Source: an uncultured Planctomyces sp. | Lineage (GTDB): Bacteria > Planctomycetota > Planctomycetia > Planctomycetales > Planctomycetaceae | NCBI GenBank assembly: GCA_937904325.1 | Contig: CALGTK010000068.1 | Span: 1 to 45,779, forward strand | Direction of reading: 5' to 3' | DNA length: 45,779 nt | Shown here: positions 1 to 8,084 of the stretch, one piece after another | Layout: every line of letters begins with the position of its first letter | How positions within the stretch are numbered: the first letter of the stretch is position 1 | Translations under genes and position numbers: made by a program | Notes under the pieces: generated by a model | Told to the model about the DNA's origin: nothing | Database searches by the model: none | Seen by the model: the letters and a program-made list of their open reading frames with translations, nothing else

Positions 1-533
1 AGCCGTCGAGTTTCAAACGGCAGGAACCGATCCGCACGTGGGACAGCGTTGACGTTGCGGTCACTTATGACAACGGGATGCGAGGAGACTACAACAACAA
101 CTGGATCAACCCGGCGGAGTTCGAAGGAGCAGTCAATCAGGAAATCGAGCTTTACGGGATTTACGGTCGAGGCATCGTCGACCAGCAGGAACGCGGCTAC
201 CGCGAAGCAATTATCGGCGACGGTTCACGAACTCGAAACCCGTCATTCGGCGGTCGGATTCATCACCTCGGCGGGCATCCTGAAATCTTTGGATACGGCA
301 AGGCGTCAATTGCGGCGGGATTGCTGGCCATCATTCGTCGCCGACTCTTCGGGGACACAGTGGCGGACCTGGAAGGAACCTATCCAGACGCGGATAGTCA
401 GCGAGATATTGTACAGGTGATCGAAGCAGCGTCCGTCGTTGCCGAAAAGAACTTTGAGTGCTTCCAGGCAGGACGTGGAACGCCAGTTTCAGCTTTGCTG
501 AATGATTCGGAAATCCAGATTATTGAGCCGTAG
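1..533 (+). CDS. Gfo/Idh/MocA-family oxidoreductase, C-terminal part (5' end outside window)
   Basis: The plus frame is open from the window edge (first full codon at position 3) to the TAG at 531-533, giving about 176 residues with no start inside the window that fits a complete enzyme. The visible part resembles the C-terminal half of planctomycete Gfo/Idh/MocA dehydrogenases: an aromatic-rich strand region (YDNGMRGDYNNNW) followed by GIYGRGIVDQQERGYRE and a final helix with IEAASVVAEKNFECF. The NAD(P)-binding Rossmann half would lie upstream and cannot be checked. The family oxidises or isomerises sugars and polyols with NAD(P), usually in the cytoplasm. It converges on the neighbouring PVC dehydrogenase gene. 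The ATG at 78 is internal to the family fold, so I do not take it as the true start. Substrate unknown. Confidence 0.7.
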   Translation, partial: PSSFKRQEPIRTWDSVDVAVTYDNGMRGDYNNNWINPAEFEGAVNQEIELYGIYGRGIVDQQERGYREAIIGDGSRTRNPSFGGRIHHLGGHPEIFGYGKASIAAGLLAIIRRRLFGDTVADLEGTYPDADSQRDIVQVIEAASVVAEKNFECFQAGRGTPVSALLNDSEIQIIEP

Positions 534-543
534 CTTTGCTCGC

Positions 544-596
544 CTGACAACTGAAAGTGTCCTTGACGCAACTGCCACTTTATGGGCTCTTGTCAG
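544..596. repeat. Nested inverted repeat between convergent genes
   Basis: CTGACAA at 544-550 is complementary to TTGTCAG at 590-596, and inside it AAAGTG at 554-559 is complementary to CACTTT at 576-581. The structure sits between two convergent genes and overlaps the stop codon of the leftward one. It could act as a bidirectional terminator, but neither strand has a U-tract after the stem, so this is only a weak call. Confidence 0.3.
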
Positions 597-3500
597 TTGA
601 GTTGGCCGTTCCTTTGATCGACTTCACAAAAGTGATCACATCAGCGAGATCCTGTCGCCTCAGATCTTTCTCAAGGCCGACAGGCATCAGGGAGAGGCCA
701 GTTGAGATCAGCTGATCGATGTTGCTTCTCAGGATGACGTCCTGTTTTCCTTCGGCACGTTTGAGTGTGATGCTGCCCGCGGACTCGGTGGCGATGATGC
801 CGTTGTAAACTCGACCTTGATCGGTGATGACGGTGTAAACGTTGAAGTTGGGTTGCGCTTCGCGATTCGGGTCGAGAATCGAAACGAGCAGATCGGCATC
901 TGACTTGTTCTTCACGGATGCCAGGTCTGGAGCCACCTGCTGGCCGACGTTGTCAGCTCGATGGCAGGCGGAACAGATCTTCTTAAAGACCGTCTTTCCT
1001 CGTTCAGCATTGCCTTCAAGGTTGAGGACGTCCTGATAACCAGCCACCACCCTCGCTCGGTCCGAGTTGACGTCGGCGCCGAACAGCTTACGGCTGCGGG
1101 TGCTCACCGTCGTATTCGGGTGGTTCATCAAGAGTTGCTTGCGGTCGCGTGTCAGGTCGCTTCGCTTGACGGCCTCCGACTCGACGGCCTGGAGTAATGT
1201 CTGAATTCTCGACGTTTTCACAACGAGTGCGTCGACGACGTCACGCCGGACCTGTGGGCTGTAACTTTTCCAACCGGTCAGAAGTGTTGAGGCAATTTCG
1301 CCGGAATCATGCTGGGCGAGCGCGGCGACGGCCGCTCTCTGAAGCGGCGGCGGAGTCTGGGGCGAAAGAAAGCTCGGTAATGCGATTGTTGCCATTGTTA
1401 CATCGGCGAATGCCAGCAGACGAATGGCAGATTCCCTTTCGTTCAGAGAATTTTGATTGTTTCGGCCTGACTGAACAGCGTTAGCAAAAAGCGTTCCGAC
1501 CTCGTTGCGAGCCTTCTCGGAAACTGAGGTGTCTGCAAGTAGTTTGCTGACGGACGAGCCTCGGGCGGCGAGACCTTTGCCGATCCCATTGAGAATTGCC
1601 TGTTGAACTTTCGTCGAAACTTCTCCACCCGCTATCGATGACAGCATTGTGACAGCGCTCGTAGTCTTCGGATTTGATCCGGCGATCTGTCCGAGTTGAG
1701 ACAGGAGAGTCAGGATACGAGCGGAGTCGGATTGGTCGCTGGTGATCAATCGCTGTGCCAGTTTATCAGCGGTCCCGGCGACGGAAGATAGTATGGCTGT
1801 CCGCGTGTCTGTGCCGTTTCCGACGTCGAGTGCGAGACGAGCAAGGCCTGCGATTGCTCGGTCGTCCGACGTTTCTCCGAGCGTTAGAGCAAGCTGAAAT
1901 CGGACGTGTTCACTGGGGTCATTGGTGAGGAGGAGCAGGGCACTGAGGATGTCTTCATCGAGTCGTTCCGTGAGAAACAGTTCTGATAGCTTCACGGCGT
2001 GAGCGCGAACTCGTGGGTGCTTGTCATTGATGCCCTGTCGAACCTGTCGCGGTTTCAGTGATCCAAGACTTTGCAGCCCGTAGAGAGCGTGAACCCGGCC
2101 CAAAGGTCTTTCTGAGCCACTGAGAATCTCGTGAAGCGTAGGGACTGCATCTCGATTCTGGCGTTCGTTCAAGAGTCGCATGGCAGTCATTCGATGCCAG
2201 GCGTTGTTGTGGTTCACCTGAGATGCGATCTGTAGAATCGGCATGTCCCCGAGCGGTTGCGGGCGAATTCGTTTCATGTCCGGGCTGACGAGGCGGTAGA
2301 TTCGGCCGCGATCATGCCCACTGGTCAAGTCAAGAAATGCCTTGATTTCTGCGGGGATCGAATACGGGTGCTCGATCGTTTCGCGATACATGTCGAGCAT
2401 GTAGAGCGAACCGTCGGGAGCATTCACAAAATTTACGGGACGAAACCAGTTGTCGGACGAGCGAAGGATTTCTTCGTTCTGATCGGCTCGCTCGGCACGG
2501 TAGACGACGCCGTCTGTGTTGACGGTTTTACGGTGGACAAGATTTCCGCCTACGTCGCCCACAAACGCGTTACCGCGAAATATTTCGGGGTAGGCATTTC
2601 CTCGATAGATGGTGATTCCCGTCGCCGACGTAAAAAATCCGACCGGGTATTCAGTCGGAACCGCTCCCTTCTTTTTGGATGGATCGAGCGGAATGAATTC
2701 CCACGCCCCGTCGTCGTTGATGACCAGCTTGTAGCCTTTGTCGGCGGCACGCCATTTCTGTCGGACGATTCGCCACGGTTCCGGCGGACTGAGCCGAAAA
2801 ACAGGAGCACTCGCGCCGTCAGTTGCGATGCTTCGAATCGGGCTCGGAGCTGCGATGAACGGGTTTCTCGCCAGGTATTTTTGAGGAAAGACGACCTGTT
2901 GGATGTGGTTGCTGTTGCTGCAGACGAATCGCGTTCCCCAGTCGTCGATCGAATGTCCAAACTGCAGACCGCCGGTGACAATCTCGAATTCTTCGGTTTT
3001 GGGATCGAAACGCAGGTCGCCACTACCGACGGCAAACAGCGGCTTTCCTCGATGCAGCAGCTTCTTCGGATTTCGACCGGCGGAAAACGTGATCTTGTTG
3101 TCGAGTCCCCAATGGAGCCCGTTTGTGAGTGCCTGTACGTTGTCTCTTCCGAATCCGGAAAGCACGATTTCTCGAACGTCTGCTTTGTTGTCTCCGTCGG
3201 TGTCTTTGAAATAGTAGAGGTACTGCGGAGCAAGGACGAAAATGCCGCCGTTGTAACAGCATACAGATGTCGGCCAGCTGATCTTGTCCGCATAAACGAC
3301 GCTGCGATCCATCTTTCCATCGCCGTCTGTGTCTTCGAGCAGGCGAATAATTCCTGCATCCTTTTGTCCGCCACCTGCTGGATTGAGCCGAGTAGGCTCC
3401 TGAGAAAATGGATAGCCGTGCATTTCGGCCACGAACATCCTGCCGAACTCGTCGAAGCACGCGGCGACGGGATCGGAGACGAGTGGTTCAGCTGCGACAA

Positions 3501-3702
3501 CTTCGAGCTGGAATCCGCTGGCAAGACGAAACGTCTTCAACGCATCGGCCGAATTGGTATGTGAAATGCGCGGCATGTCGGCCTCGGTGACCTTGCGAAT
3601 TGCCGCGGCATCAGCGGCAAATGTCGTCCGCGTGACGTCAATCGATCCTGACAGAAAACTTGTGACGGCAATCAGGTAAGCAAGCGTCCAAATGCGGTGC
3701 AT
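580..3702 (-). CDS. PVC-type membrane-bound dehydrogenase with HEAT repeats and C-terminal cytochrome c
   Basis: A 1040-residue exported protein. Residues 1-30 look like a Sec signal peptide. Residues about 50-450 match the PVC 'putative membrane-bound dehydrogenase' beta-propeller, with the family signature around GFQLEVVAAEPLVSDPVA and two calcium-loop-like DTDGDG/DTDGDN motifs. Residues about 470-860 are HEAT-like helical repeats. The last 131 residues start at a heme c motif, C910-S-A-C913-H914, with a candidate axial Met1006 in a SLMPVG loop. The family is thought to oxidise sugars or alcohols outside the cytoplasm and pass electrons to its heme; the substrate is unknown. AAGGA lies about 8 bases before the ATG and supports this start. 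It is homologous to the second half of the 1481-residue fusion at 18067-22512. It is followed at its 5' side, 28 bases away, by the esterase gene, so the two may be co-transcribed. Confidence 0.85.
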   Translation of the reverse strand: MHRIWTLAYLIAVTSFLSGSIDVTRTTFAADAAAIRKVTEADMPRISHTNSADALKTFRLASGFQLEVVAAEPLVSDPVAACFDEFGRMFVAEMHGYPFSQEPTRLNPAGGGQKDAGIIRLLEDTDGDGKMDRSVVYADKISWPTSVCCYNGGIFVLAPQYLYYFKDTDGDNKADVREIVLSGFGRDNVQALTNGLHWGLDNKITFSAGRNPKKLLHRGKPLFAVGSGDLRFDPKTEEFEIVTGGLQFGHSIDDWGTRFVCSNSNHIQQVVFPQKYLARNPFIAAPSPIRSIATDGASAPVFRLSPPEPWRIVRQKWRAADKGYKLVINDDGAWEFIPLDPSKKKGAVPTEYPVGFFTSATGITIYRGNAYPEIFRGNAFVGDVGGNLVHRKTVNTDGVVYRAERADQNEEILRSSDNWFRPVNFVNAPDGSLYMLDMYRETIEHPYSIPAEIKAFLDLTSGHDRGRIYRLVSPDMKRIRPQPLGDMPILQIASQVNHNNAWHRMTAMRLLNERQNRDAVPTLHEILSGSERPLGRVHALYGLQSLGSLKPRQVRQGINDKHPRVRAHAVKLSELFLTERLDEDILSALLLLTNDPSEHVRFQLALTLGETSDDRAIAGLARLALDVGNGTDTRTAILSSVAGTADKLAQRLITSDQSDSARILTLLSQLGQIAGSNPKTTSAVTMLSSIAGGEVSTKVQQAILNGIGKGLAARGSSVSKLLADTSVSEKARNEVGTLFANAVQSGRNNQNSLNERESAIRLLAFADVTMATIALPSFLSPQTPPPLQRAAVAALAQHDSGEIASTLLTGWKSYSPQVRRDVVDALVVKTSRIQTLLQAVESEAVKRSDLTRDRKQLLMNHPNTTVSTRSRKLFGADVNSDRARVVAGYQDVLNLEGNAERGKTVFKKICSACHRADNVGQQVAPDLASVKNKSDADLLVSILDPNREAQPNFNVYTVITDQGRVYNGIIATESAGSITLKRAEGKQDVILRSNIDQLISTGLSLMPVGLEKDLRRQDLADVITFVKSIKGTANSTDKSP

Positions 3703-3730
3703 CGTCGTGTCCTTATTGTTTACTGAACTC

Positions 3731-5833
3731 TCAATTTAACTTCTTGACAATGTCGTCGGCGCTGAGTTTCGGAATTACGGAGAACTGTCCAGTTGCCCCG
3801 CACAGTTTGTAAATGTGGCTCGTTGGATCGAACGTACCATCAAGTTCCGCGTCAGAGAGCGGAGTACCGGAGCCGCTGACAGTACCGCAGATGGTCAGCT
3901 TGTTTGGAGCGATAAGTGCGGCGATATGTGAAATGTCGCCGACGTCTCGAACAATGCCGTTCGGGAGAATTCCCAGCCGCTGGTTCTCGTACGGAGTGTC
4001 GCTGATGAAACTTCCCAATGATTCAAAGGTGACTGTGTGATTGATACGGCGGTCCAGGGCGGCAGCACACAGGGCTACAACTCCGGCAGGCCCATGGCCA
4101 ATGACCGTAAGATTTTCGTCCGCGTAGCCTCGATCGGCCAGGACGGTGATTGCCGTACGAAGATCTCGAACCCATTGCCCGAGCAGCGGTCGGCCAAGAA
4201 TGAGCGACCACTCTGCTGTATTGTGGTCGGGAGCTCGCCGAATCGAGTCTCCTGGGGGGGCGTGCTCGCCGGTTGCTCGCAGGCTAAGTGAAACGACACG
4301 GCGGCCAGATTCGTGAACTGCTCGGGCAAGCTCGTTGTCTGGAAGTTCGGATGCTCCCTTAAGGCTTAAGACAATGACGGTACCGGGCCGTTGTGGAGCT
4401 TTTCCGATTGAGTGCGTGGCTGTGAGTTGGATGCCAGCCTCAGGTTCAAACAAGAGTTTCTGCTGTGGCGAGGTTGCCGGCGGAGTCACTGAGACACTGG
4501 ACGAAGGCTTTGTCCCTTTCAGCACTTTCATGTTGAGCGTTCTTCGCAGTCTGGATGCTGTAGTCAGCCACTTATCCTGATCGACTGGCGCTGTTTTCAG
4601 CTCAAGTAATTCCCTGGCTTCGCGAGCAGCGAAATTCGGAATCGTCATCCAGTCGTCAGGGCGAGTCTCGCCCGGGAAACATCGCAGTGACTCGGGATCC
4701 TCAGTTTCCATGGTCGCTTCCGAGATCGGTGAACCGTCTCCTTCACCCTTCAGGTGCTTCGTCATCCAACCGTACATTGCTTCGCGCATGGGCTGGTTGT
4801 AGTCGTGTGGGGATTCAAAAACGGCGTGCTTGACACTGCCTGGGAGCTGATAGAGTCGGTACACCGGTCGGACGAATGCCAGAGACTTTTTCGCTTCGCC
4901 TACCGAGAACTGAAACGCGTCCCGCGTCGCACTGACGATCATGAGTGCTCTCGGGGCGGTCAGACTCAGTACGCCCCACTCTTCGGTGAAGGAGAGTGCT
5001 CCGGGGACGACTTCGCACATGCAGCACGCGGCTCCCAGGTACGCCTTGTAGTTGCCGACCGAGCAAACCGGTACGACGGCTTTGAACCGTTCGTCGAACG
5101 CGCCGGCGTACATCGATTGATTGCCGCCGCCGCTCGCTCCGGTAATCCCCAGTCGGGGGCCAGCGACCTCGGGTCGCGTCAGCATGTAGTCGACCGCTCG
5201 CTGATTCTCGTACACCTGCAGACCGCTAAGTGGGCGACCAATCGGGTAGAGAGTCGCCGCGACCATCTCGCCGTGATACTCGCCGAGCGCCTTGCCGATT
5301 CCTCGTTCACCGGCGCCGAACGCGTCAACGGCCAGCACGAAAAAGCCGAGTCTGGCCAGGCCGATGCAGCGGGCCTGAACGTGAGGATCCTGCTTCGCTC
5401 CTTTCCAGTGCCCATGCACGCAGAGTACTGCGGCATGCTTGCCCGGCTGATTCGGGACGTACGCGTTGGCGGTCATCCAGACATCCGGCAGCGTCTGAAA
5501 GATCACCTTCTCAATACGGTACTTGTCGCGTTGAATGGTACCGAGGACTTTAGCATTCAGTGGAGCATCATCCGCTGGGAATCCACCCCACGCCTGTAGA
5601 AGTTTTCTTCGAATGGCGACCCGGCGGGTTTTCCATTCGTCGAGAGTTGCCGGCGGCTGATCGTCGAGGTGCAGTGCATCAGTCTGTGAACGCACAAACT
5701 CAAGAAAAGATTGAGGTTCTGCAGCGTGTATGAGGTTGCTTCCGAGTCTGCCTGCGCCATCAGGAATCGACGAAAGGGTTAATGACAGCGCAAGGACGCC
5801 CGCAGCGACAAAGAGGGCAGTTGGAATTCGCAT
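3731..5833 (-). CDS. Secreted acetyl-xylan-esterase-like alpha/beta hydrolase, two-domain
   Basis: About 700 residues with an N-terminal signal-like hydrophobic segment. The first half (about residues 85-370) is an alpha/beta hydrolase: an oxyanion-type VHGHW motif near residue 140, a nucleophile elbow G-A-S-G-G-G with Ser234, an Asp in SATRDAF and a His in SPHDYNQ that could complete the triad. It resembles acetyl-xylan esterase/dienelactone-hydrolase-like carbohydrate esterases that remove acyl groups from polysaccharides outside the cell. The second half (about 420-700) looks like another hydrolase fold, but its elbow reads G-H-G-P-A-G without a serine, so it is probably non-catalytic. I chose the second of two closely spaced ATGs because GGAG sits 6 bases before it and directly abuts the first (which would end at 5839). 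Neighbours are a PVC dehydrogenase and a sulfatase, consistent with carbohydrate breakdown. The exact esterase family is not certain. Confidence 0.75.
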   Translation of the reverse strand: MRIPTALFVAAGVLALSLTLSSIPDGAGRLGSNLIHAAEPQSFLEFVRSQTDALHLDDQPPATLDEWKTRRVAIRRKLLQAWGGFPADDAPLNAKVLGTIQRDKYRIEKVIFQTLPDVWMTANAYVPNQPGKHAAVLCVHGHWKGAKQDPHVQARCIGLARLGFFVLAVDAFGAGERGIGKALGEYHGEMVAATLYPIGRPLSGLQVYENQRAVDYMLTRPEVAGPRLGITGASGGGNQSMYAGAFDERFKAVVPVCSVGNYKAYLGAACCMCEVVPGALSFTEEWGVLSLTAPRALMIVSATRDAFQFSVGEAKKSLAFVRPVYRLYQLPGSVKHAVFESPHDYNQPMREAMYGWMTKHLKGEGDGSPISEATMETEDPESLRCFPGETRPDDWMTIPNFAAREARELLELKTAPVDQDKWLTTASRLRRTLNMKVLKGTKPSSSVSVTPPATSPQQKLLFEPEAGIQLTATHSIGKAPQRPGTVIVLSLKGASELPDNELARAVHESGRRVVSLSLRATGEHAPPGDSIRRAPDHNTAEWSLILGRPLLGQWVRDLRTAITVLADRGYADENLTVIGHGPAGVVALCAAALDRRINHTVTFESLGSFISDTPYENQRLGILPNGIVRDVGDISHIAALIAPNKLTICGTVSGSGTPLSDAELDGTFDPTSHIYKLCGATGQFSVIPKLSADDIVKKLN

Positions 5834-5839
5834 TCTCAT

Positions 5840-5843
5840 CTCC
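5840..5843 (-). promoter_or_regulatory. Shine-Dalgarno GGAG deciding the esterase start
   Basis: GGAG on the minus strand touches the first ATG (5837-5839) but is 6 bases from the second ATG (5831-5833). Normal spacing therefore favours the second start. Confidence 0.5.
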
Positions 5844-5888
5844 GTCAGTCGGGGAATTTCTCTTGAACAAACGCTGCCGATCAGATTG

Positions 5889-7481
5889 TTACTTCTTGCG
5901 AGGCTTGATTGCTGGAGCGTCGATCGGTCTCAGCGGAAAGATTTCGGAGGGAACGCGTTCACTCTTCATCATAACGACGAGGTCCTTGACGATGCCGGGG
6001 TTCTCGTCCGCAACGTCGTGCTTTTCGCCGATGTCGTTCGCGATGTTGTACAGCTCGACCTGCATGTTCCCTCTGGTCATGTTCTGGCGGACAGCCTTCC
6101 AGTCGCCGACTCGAATCGTCTGCTGACCTCCGTAGCTGGGGAACTCGCGGTAAAGGAACGGTCGATCTTCCTGTTCGTTTCCGAGCAGCGTTGGTGCGAG
6201 GCTGATGCCATCGATATTTGCAGGAGCTTTGACCTTGCCTCCGGTGAGTTCGAGGAGCGTTGGCATCCAGTCTTCAAAGCCACTGATGCGATCGTTGCTT
6301 GAACCTGCTTTAACATGACCCGGCCAGCGGACGAGAGTCGGCACTCGAACGCCGCCTTCGTACAGCGAACCTTTCAGGCCTCGCAGTTCGCCGACACTCT
6401 TGAAGAAGGTGTAGTCGACTTCCTTGTCCAGATGTGTCGTGCCGTTGTCTGAGCTGAAGACGACGATGGTGTTGTCGGCAAGTTTCAGTTCATCGAGCAG
6501 ATTCAACAGGTTTCCGATGTAACGATCCATGCGTGAGATCATGGCTGCATAGGCGGCGCGCGGAGTGAAGTGAGGCGTGTACCCGTACCCGCCGTCGCGG
6601 GTGAACGGCGGATCCTTCCACTCGAGGTCCAGGTAAGGCTTCAGTTCTGCATCCGGAACATGCAACGCGACGTGAGGAATGACTGTCGGGTAGTACAGAC
6701 AGAACGGTCGGTCCTTGTTGTCTCGTACGAATTTGAGAGCCTGCTCGTTAATGCGGTCCGGCGCGTAGTCCTGCCCCTTGAACACGTCATAGCTGCGGGG
6801 GTCCGCCGAGTCAGCTCCCTTTGCAAGGCTCGAGTGACCGGGTACTGGCGGTTCATTCTTCAGTGGGAAATGCTTGTAGTCATTCCAAAGGTACGACGGG
6901 TAATAGCTGTGAGCGTGTGACTGGCAGTTGTAGCCGAAGAACCGGTTCACTCCCTGACGCAGTGGTTCCCCGGTCGACGCCGGGCCGCCCAGTCCCCACT
7001 TGCCGAATGCCCCAGTGACGTAACCCTGTTTCTGCATCAGCTCGAAGATGGTGACTTCGTCGTCGGGGATCGGCCATTGACCTTCTGGCGGCGTGCCTTT
7101 GTTGCTGCGAACGTATGCGTGTCCGGGATGTTTCGCCGTGACCAGCACGCAACGAGAAGGAGCACACACCGCGTTTCCGCAGTAGTGCTGCGTGAGTTTC
7201 ATGCCTTGCGAAGCCAGGCGGTCCAGGTGTGGAGTTTTGATCAACTCCTGCCCGAAGCTGCCGAGTTCTCGATAACCAAGATCGTCTGCCAGAATGAAAA
7301 CGATGTTCGGACGTCTTTGTGATTCAGCGGCAGCGGCCGCATCACTCTGTTGGCCGGTCAAGATTTGTCCGAAGACGACTAGAACAGCAATAATTGCGTA
7401 GACCTTCAACCCGTACTGTTTCGTTGGAATTGCCAGCAAGCTATGGGGTTGCGATATTTGACCGTGGTTGCTGAGTTTCAT
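5889..7481 (-). CDS. Secreted arylsulfatase (S1 family), CAPSR active site
   Basis: About 530 residues. A hydrophobic export segment (near YAIIAVLVVFG) precedes the sulfatase domain, which opens with NIVFILADDLGY (metal-binding Asp66-Asp67). The formylglycine motif is C106-A-P-S-R110, followed by CVLVTAKHPGHAYVRSN, where the usual TG(R/K) is TAK. Later landmarks include FGKWGLGG, a SSDNGTT metal-site segment and RVPTLVRWPG. Sulfatases of this type cleave sulfate esters and need a formylglycine-generating enzyme, which is not encoded here. The frame stays open back to an ATG at 7529, but an SD-like GAGAAAG precedes the ATG at 7481, which I prefer. The esterase lies 55 bases downstream. Substrate is not readable from sequence; sulfated carbohydrate is the contextual guess. 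Confidence 0.88.
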   Translation of the reverse strand: MKLSNHGQISQPHSLLAIPTKQYGLKVYAIIAVLVVFGQILTGQQSDAAAAAESQRRPNIVFILADDLGYRELGSFGQELIKTPHLDRLASQGMKLTQHYCGNAVCAPSRCVLVTAKHPGHAYVRSNKGTPPEGQWPIPDDEVTIFELMQKQGYVTGAFGKWGLGGPASTGEPLRQGVNRFFGYNCQSHAHSYYPSYLWNDYKHFPLKNEPPVPGHSSLAKGADSADPRSYDVFKGQDYAPDRINEQALKFVRDNKDRPFCLYYPTVIPHVALHVPDAELKPYLDLEWKDPPFTRDGGYGYTPHFTPRAAYAAMISRMDRYIGNLLNLLDELKLADNTIVVFSSDNGTTHLDKEVDYTFFKSVGELRGLKGSLYEGGVRVPTLVRWPGHVKAGSSNDRISGFEDWMPTLLELTGGKVKAPANIDGISLAPTLLGNEQEDRPFLYREFPSYGGQQTIRVGDWKAVRQNMTRGNMQVELYNIANDIGEKHDVADENPGIVKDLVVMMKSERVPSEIFPLRPIDAPAIKPRKK

Positions 7482-7711
7482 TTTATCTTTCTCTGAGGTT
7501 CTAATCATGCTGGGGTCTGAATGCTGCATAGACTAAGCAGGCCGGATTCACTCCGCGTTTGATTATCGAATTCTGTGCAAGACGGCACGACTTCACAAAC
7601 GACAACACTCAAGTTCCACGGGCATTTCCTGACGATTGGCCCCGATCTGGAGTCGCCTGACAAAATCTGGAAAGAAATCCGTCAGAATTCAACGACAGCG
7701 ACAATACTTTC

Positions 7712-7718
7712 AGGAAGG
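7712..7718 (+). promoter_or_regulatory. Strong Shine-Dalgarno AGGAAGG before the sigma-factor remnant
   Basis: AGGAAGG ends 5 bases before the ATG at 7724. A preserved ribosome site in front of a truncated gene indicates that it was once a translated gene and fixes its start. Confidence 0.6.
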
Positions 7719-7723
7719 CTGTT

Positions 7724-7903
7724 ATGACACAAGAGGACCAGCGGCAAAGATTCACCGAGGTCTTCCAGCGCACACAGCATCGCATTTATGGGCTGTGCGT
7801 CACGTTGCTTGGGAGTCGCCATGATGCCGACGGGATCTTTCCAGGAAGGCAGCCTTCTAATCCTGGTGGGCGAAAGGTCGTGCGGGCGGCAATTGCTTTG
7901 TAG
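7724..7903 (+). pseudogene. Truncated ECF sigma-70 factor remnant (N-terminal region only)
   Basis: A 59-codon frame with a strong SD. Residues 1-38 look like the start of planctomycete-type ECF sigma factors: MTQEDQRQRFTEVFQRTQ, then HRIYGLCVTLLGSRHDADGIF, which is the region 2.1-2.2 helix pattern (intact relatives continue with an A/D-D-I/V-F-Q-E-T-type motif). After GIF the sequence changes to PGRQPSNPGGRK and stops at 7901-7903; the rest of region 2 and all of region 4 are absent. A complete factor is roughly 170-190 residues. No anti-sigma or LamG/FecR partner follows. It lies between two sulfatase genes and on the opposite strand, so it may be the relic of a local regulator. A functional 59-residue peptide is possible but unlikely. 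Confidence 0.65.
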
Positions 7904-8045
7904 CTGAAACACAGGTAGTCGTCGCAATAAATGTTAACGCTACGCCGATCCAAATCTGCCTTCGGAAATAACTCCTCGTTGAACCAGCCACGACCAACAA
8001 CTCGTCAACGACGGCAGCGTTCATCGGATTGTTTTCAGGATTCAC
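7857..8045 (-). CDS. Possible small membrane peptide (hypothetical)
   Basis: A 62-codon frame starting GTG (alternative ATG at 8024) lies 39 bases downstream of the second sulfatase and on its strand. It encodes a short N-terminal segment (NAAVVDELLVVAG), a single hydrophobic stretch (IWIGVALTFIATTTCVSA) and a short basic tail. I recognise no family. It overlaps the 3' end of the sigma-factor remnant on the other strand by 47 bases, has no clear SD, and may be chance or decayed DNA. Confidence 0.2.
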   Translation of the reverse strand: MNPENNPMNAAVVDELLVVAGSTRSYFRRQIWIGVALTFIATTTCVSATKQLPPARPFAHQD

Positions 8046-8084
8046 GCCCGCTTATCCACGGTCCTGGAGTCGCAGGTGCGCCGC

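Noticed and set aside
2257-3564. Long plus-strand open frame (435 codons) opposite the PVC dehydrogenase
   Set aside because: It lies wholly antisense to a gene with clear domains, shows no family motif or signal, and is explained by codon bias of the real gene.
4754-5599. Plus-strand open frame of 281 codons opposite the esterase
   Set aside because: Antisense shadow; the minus frame has the catalytic motifs.
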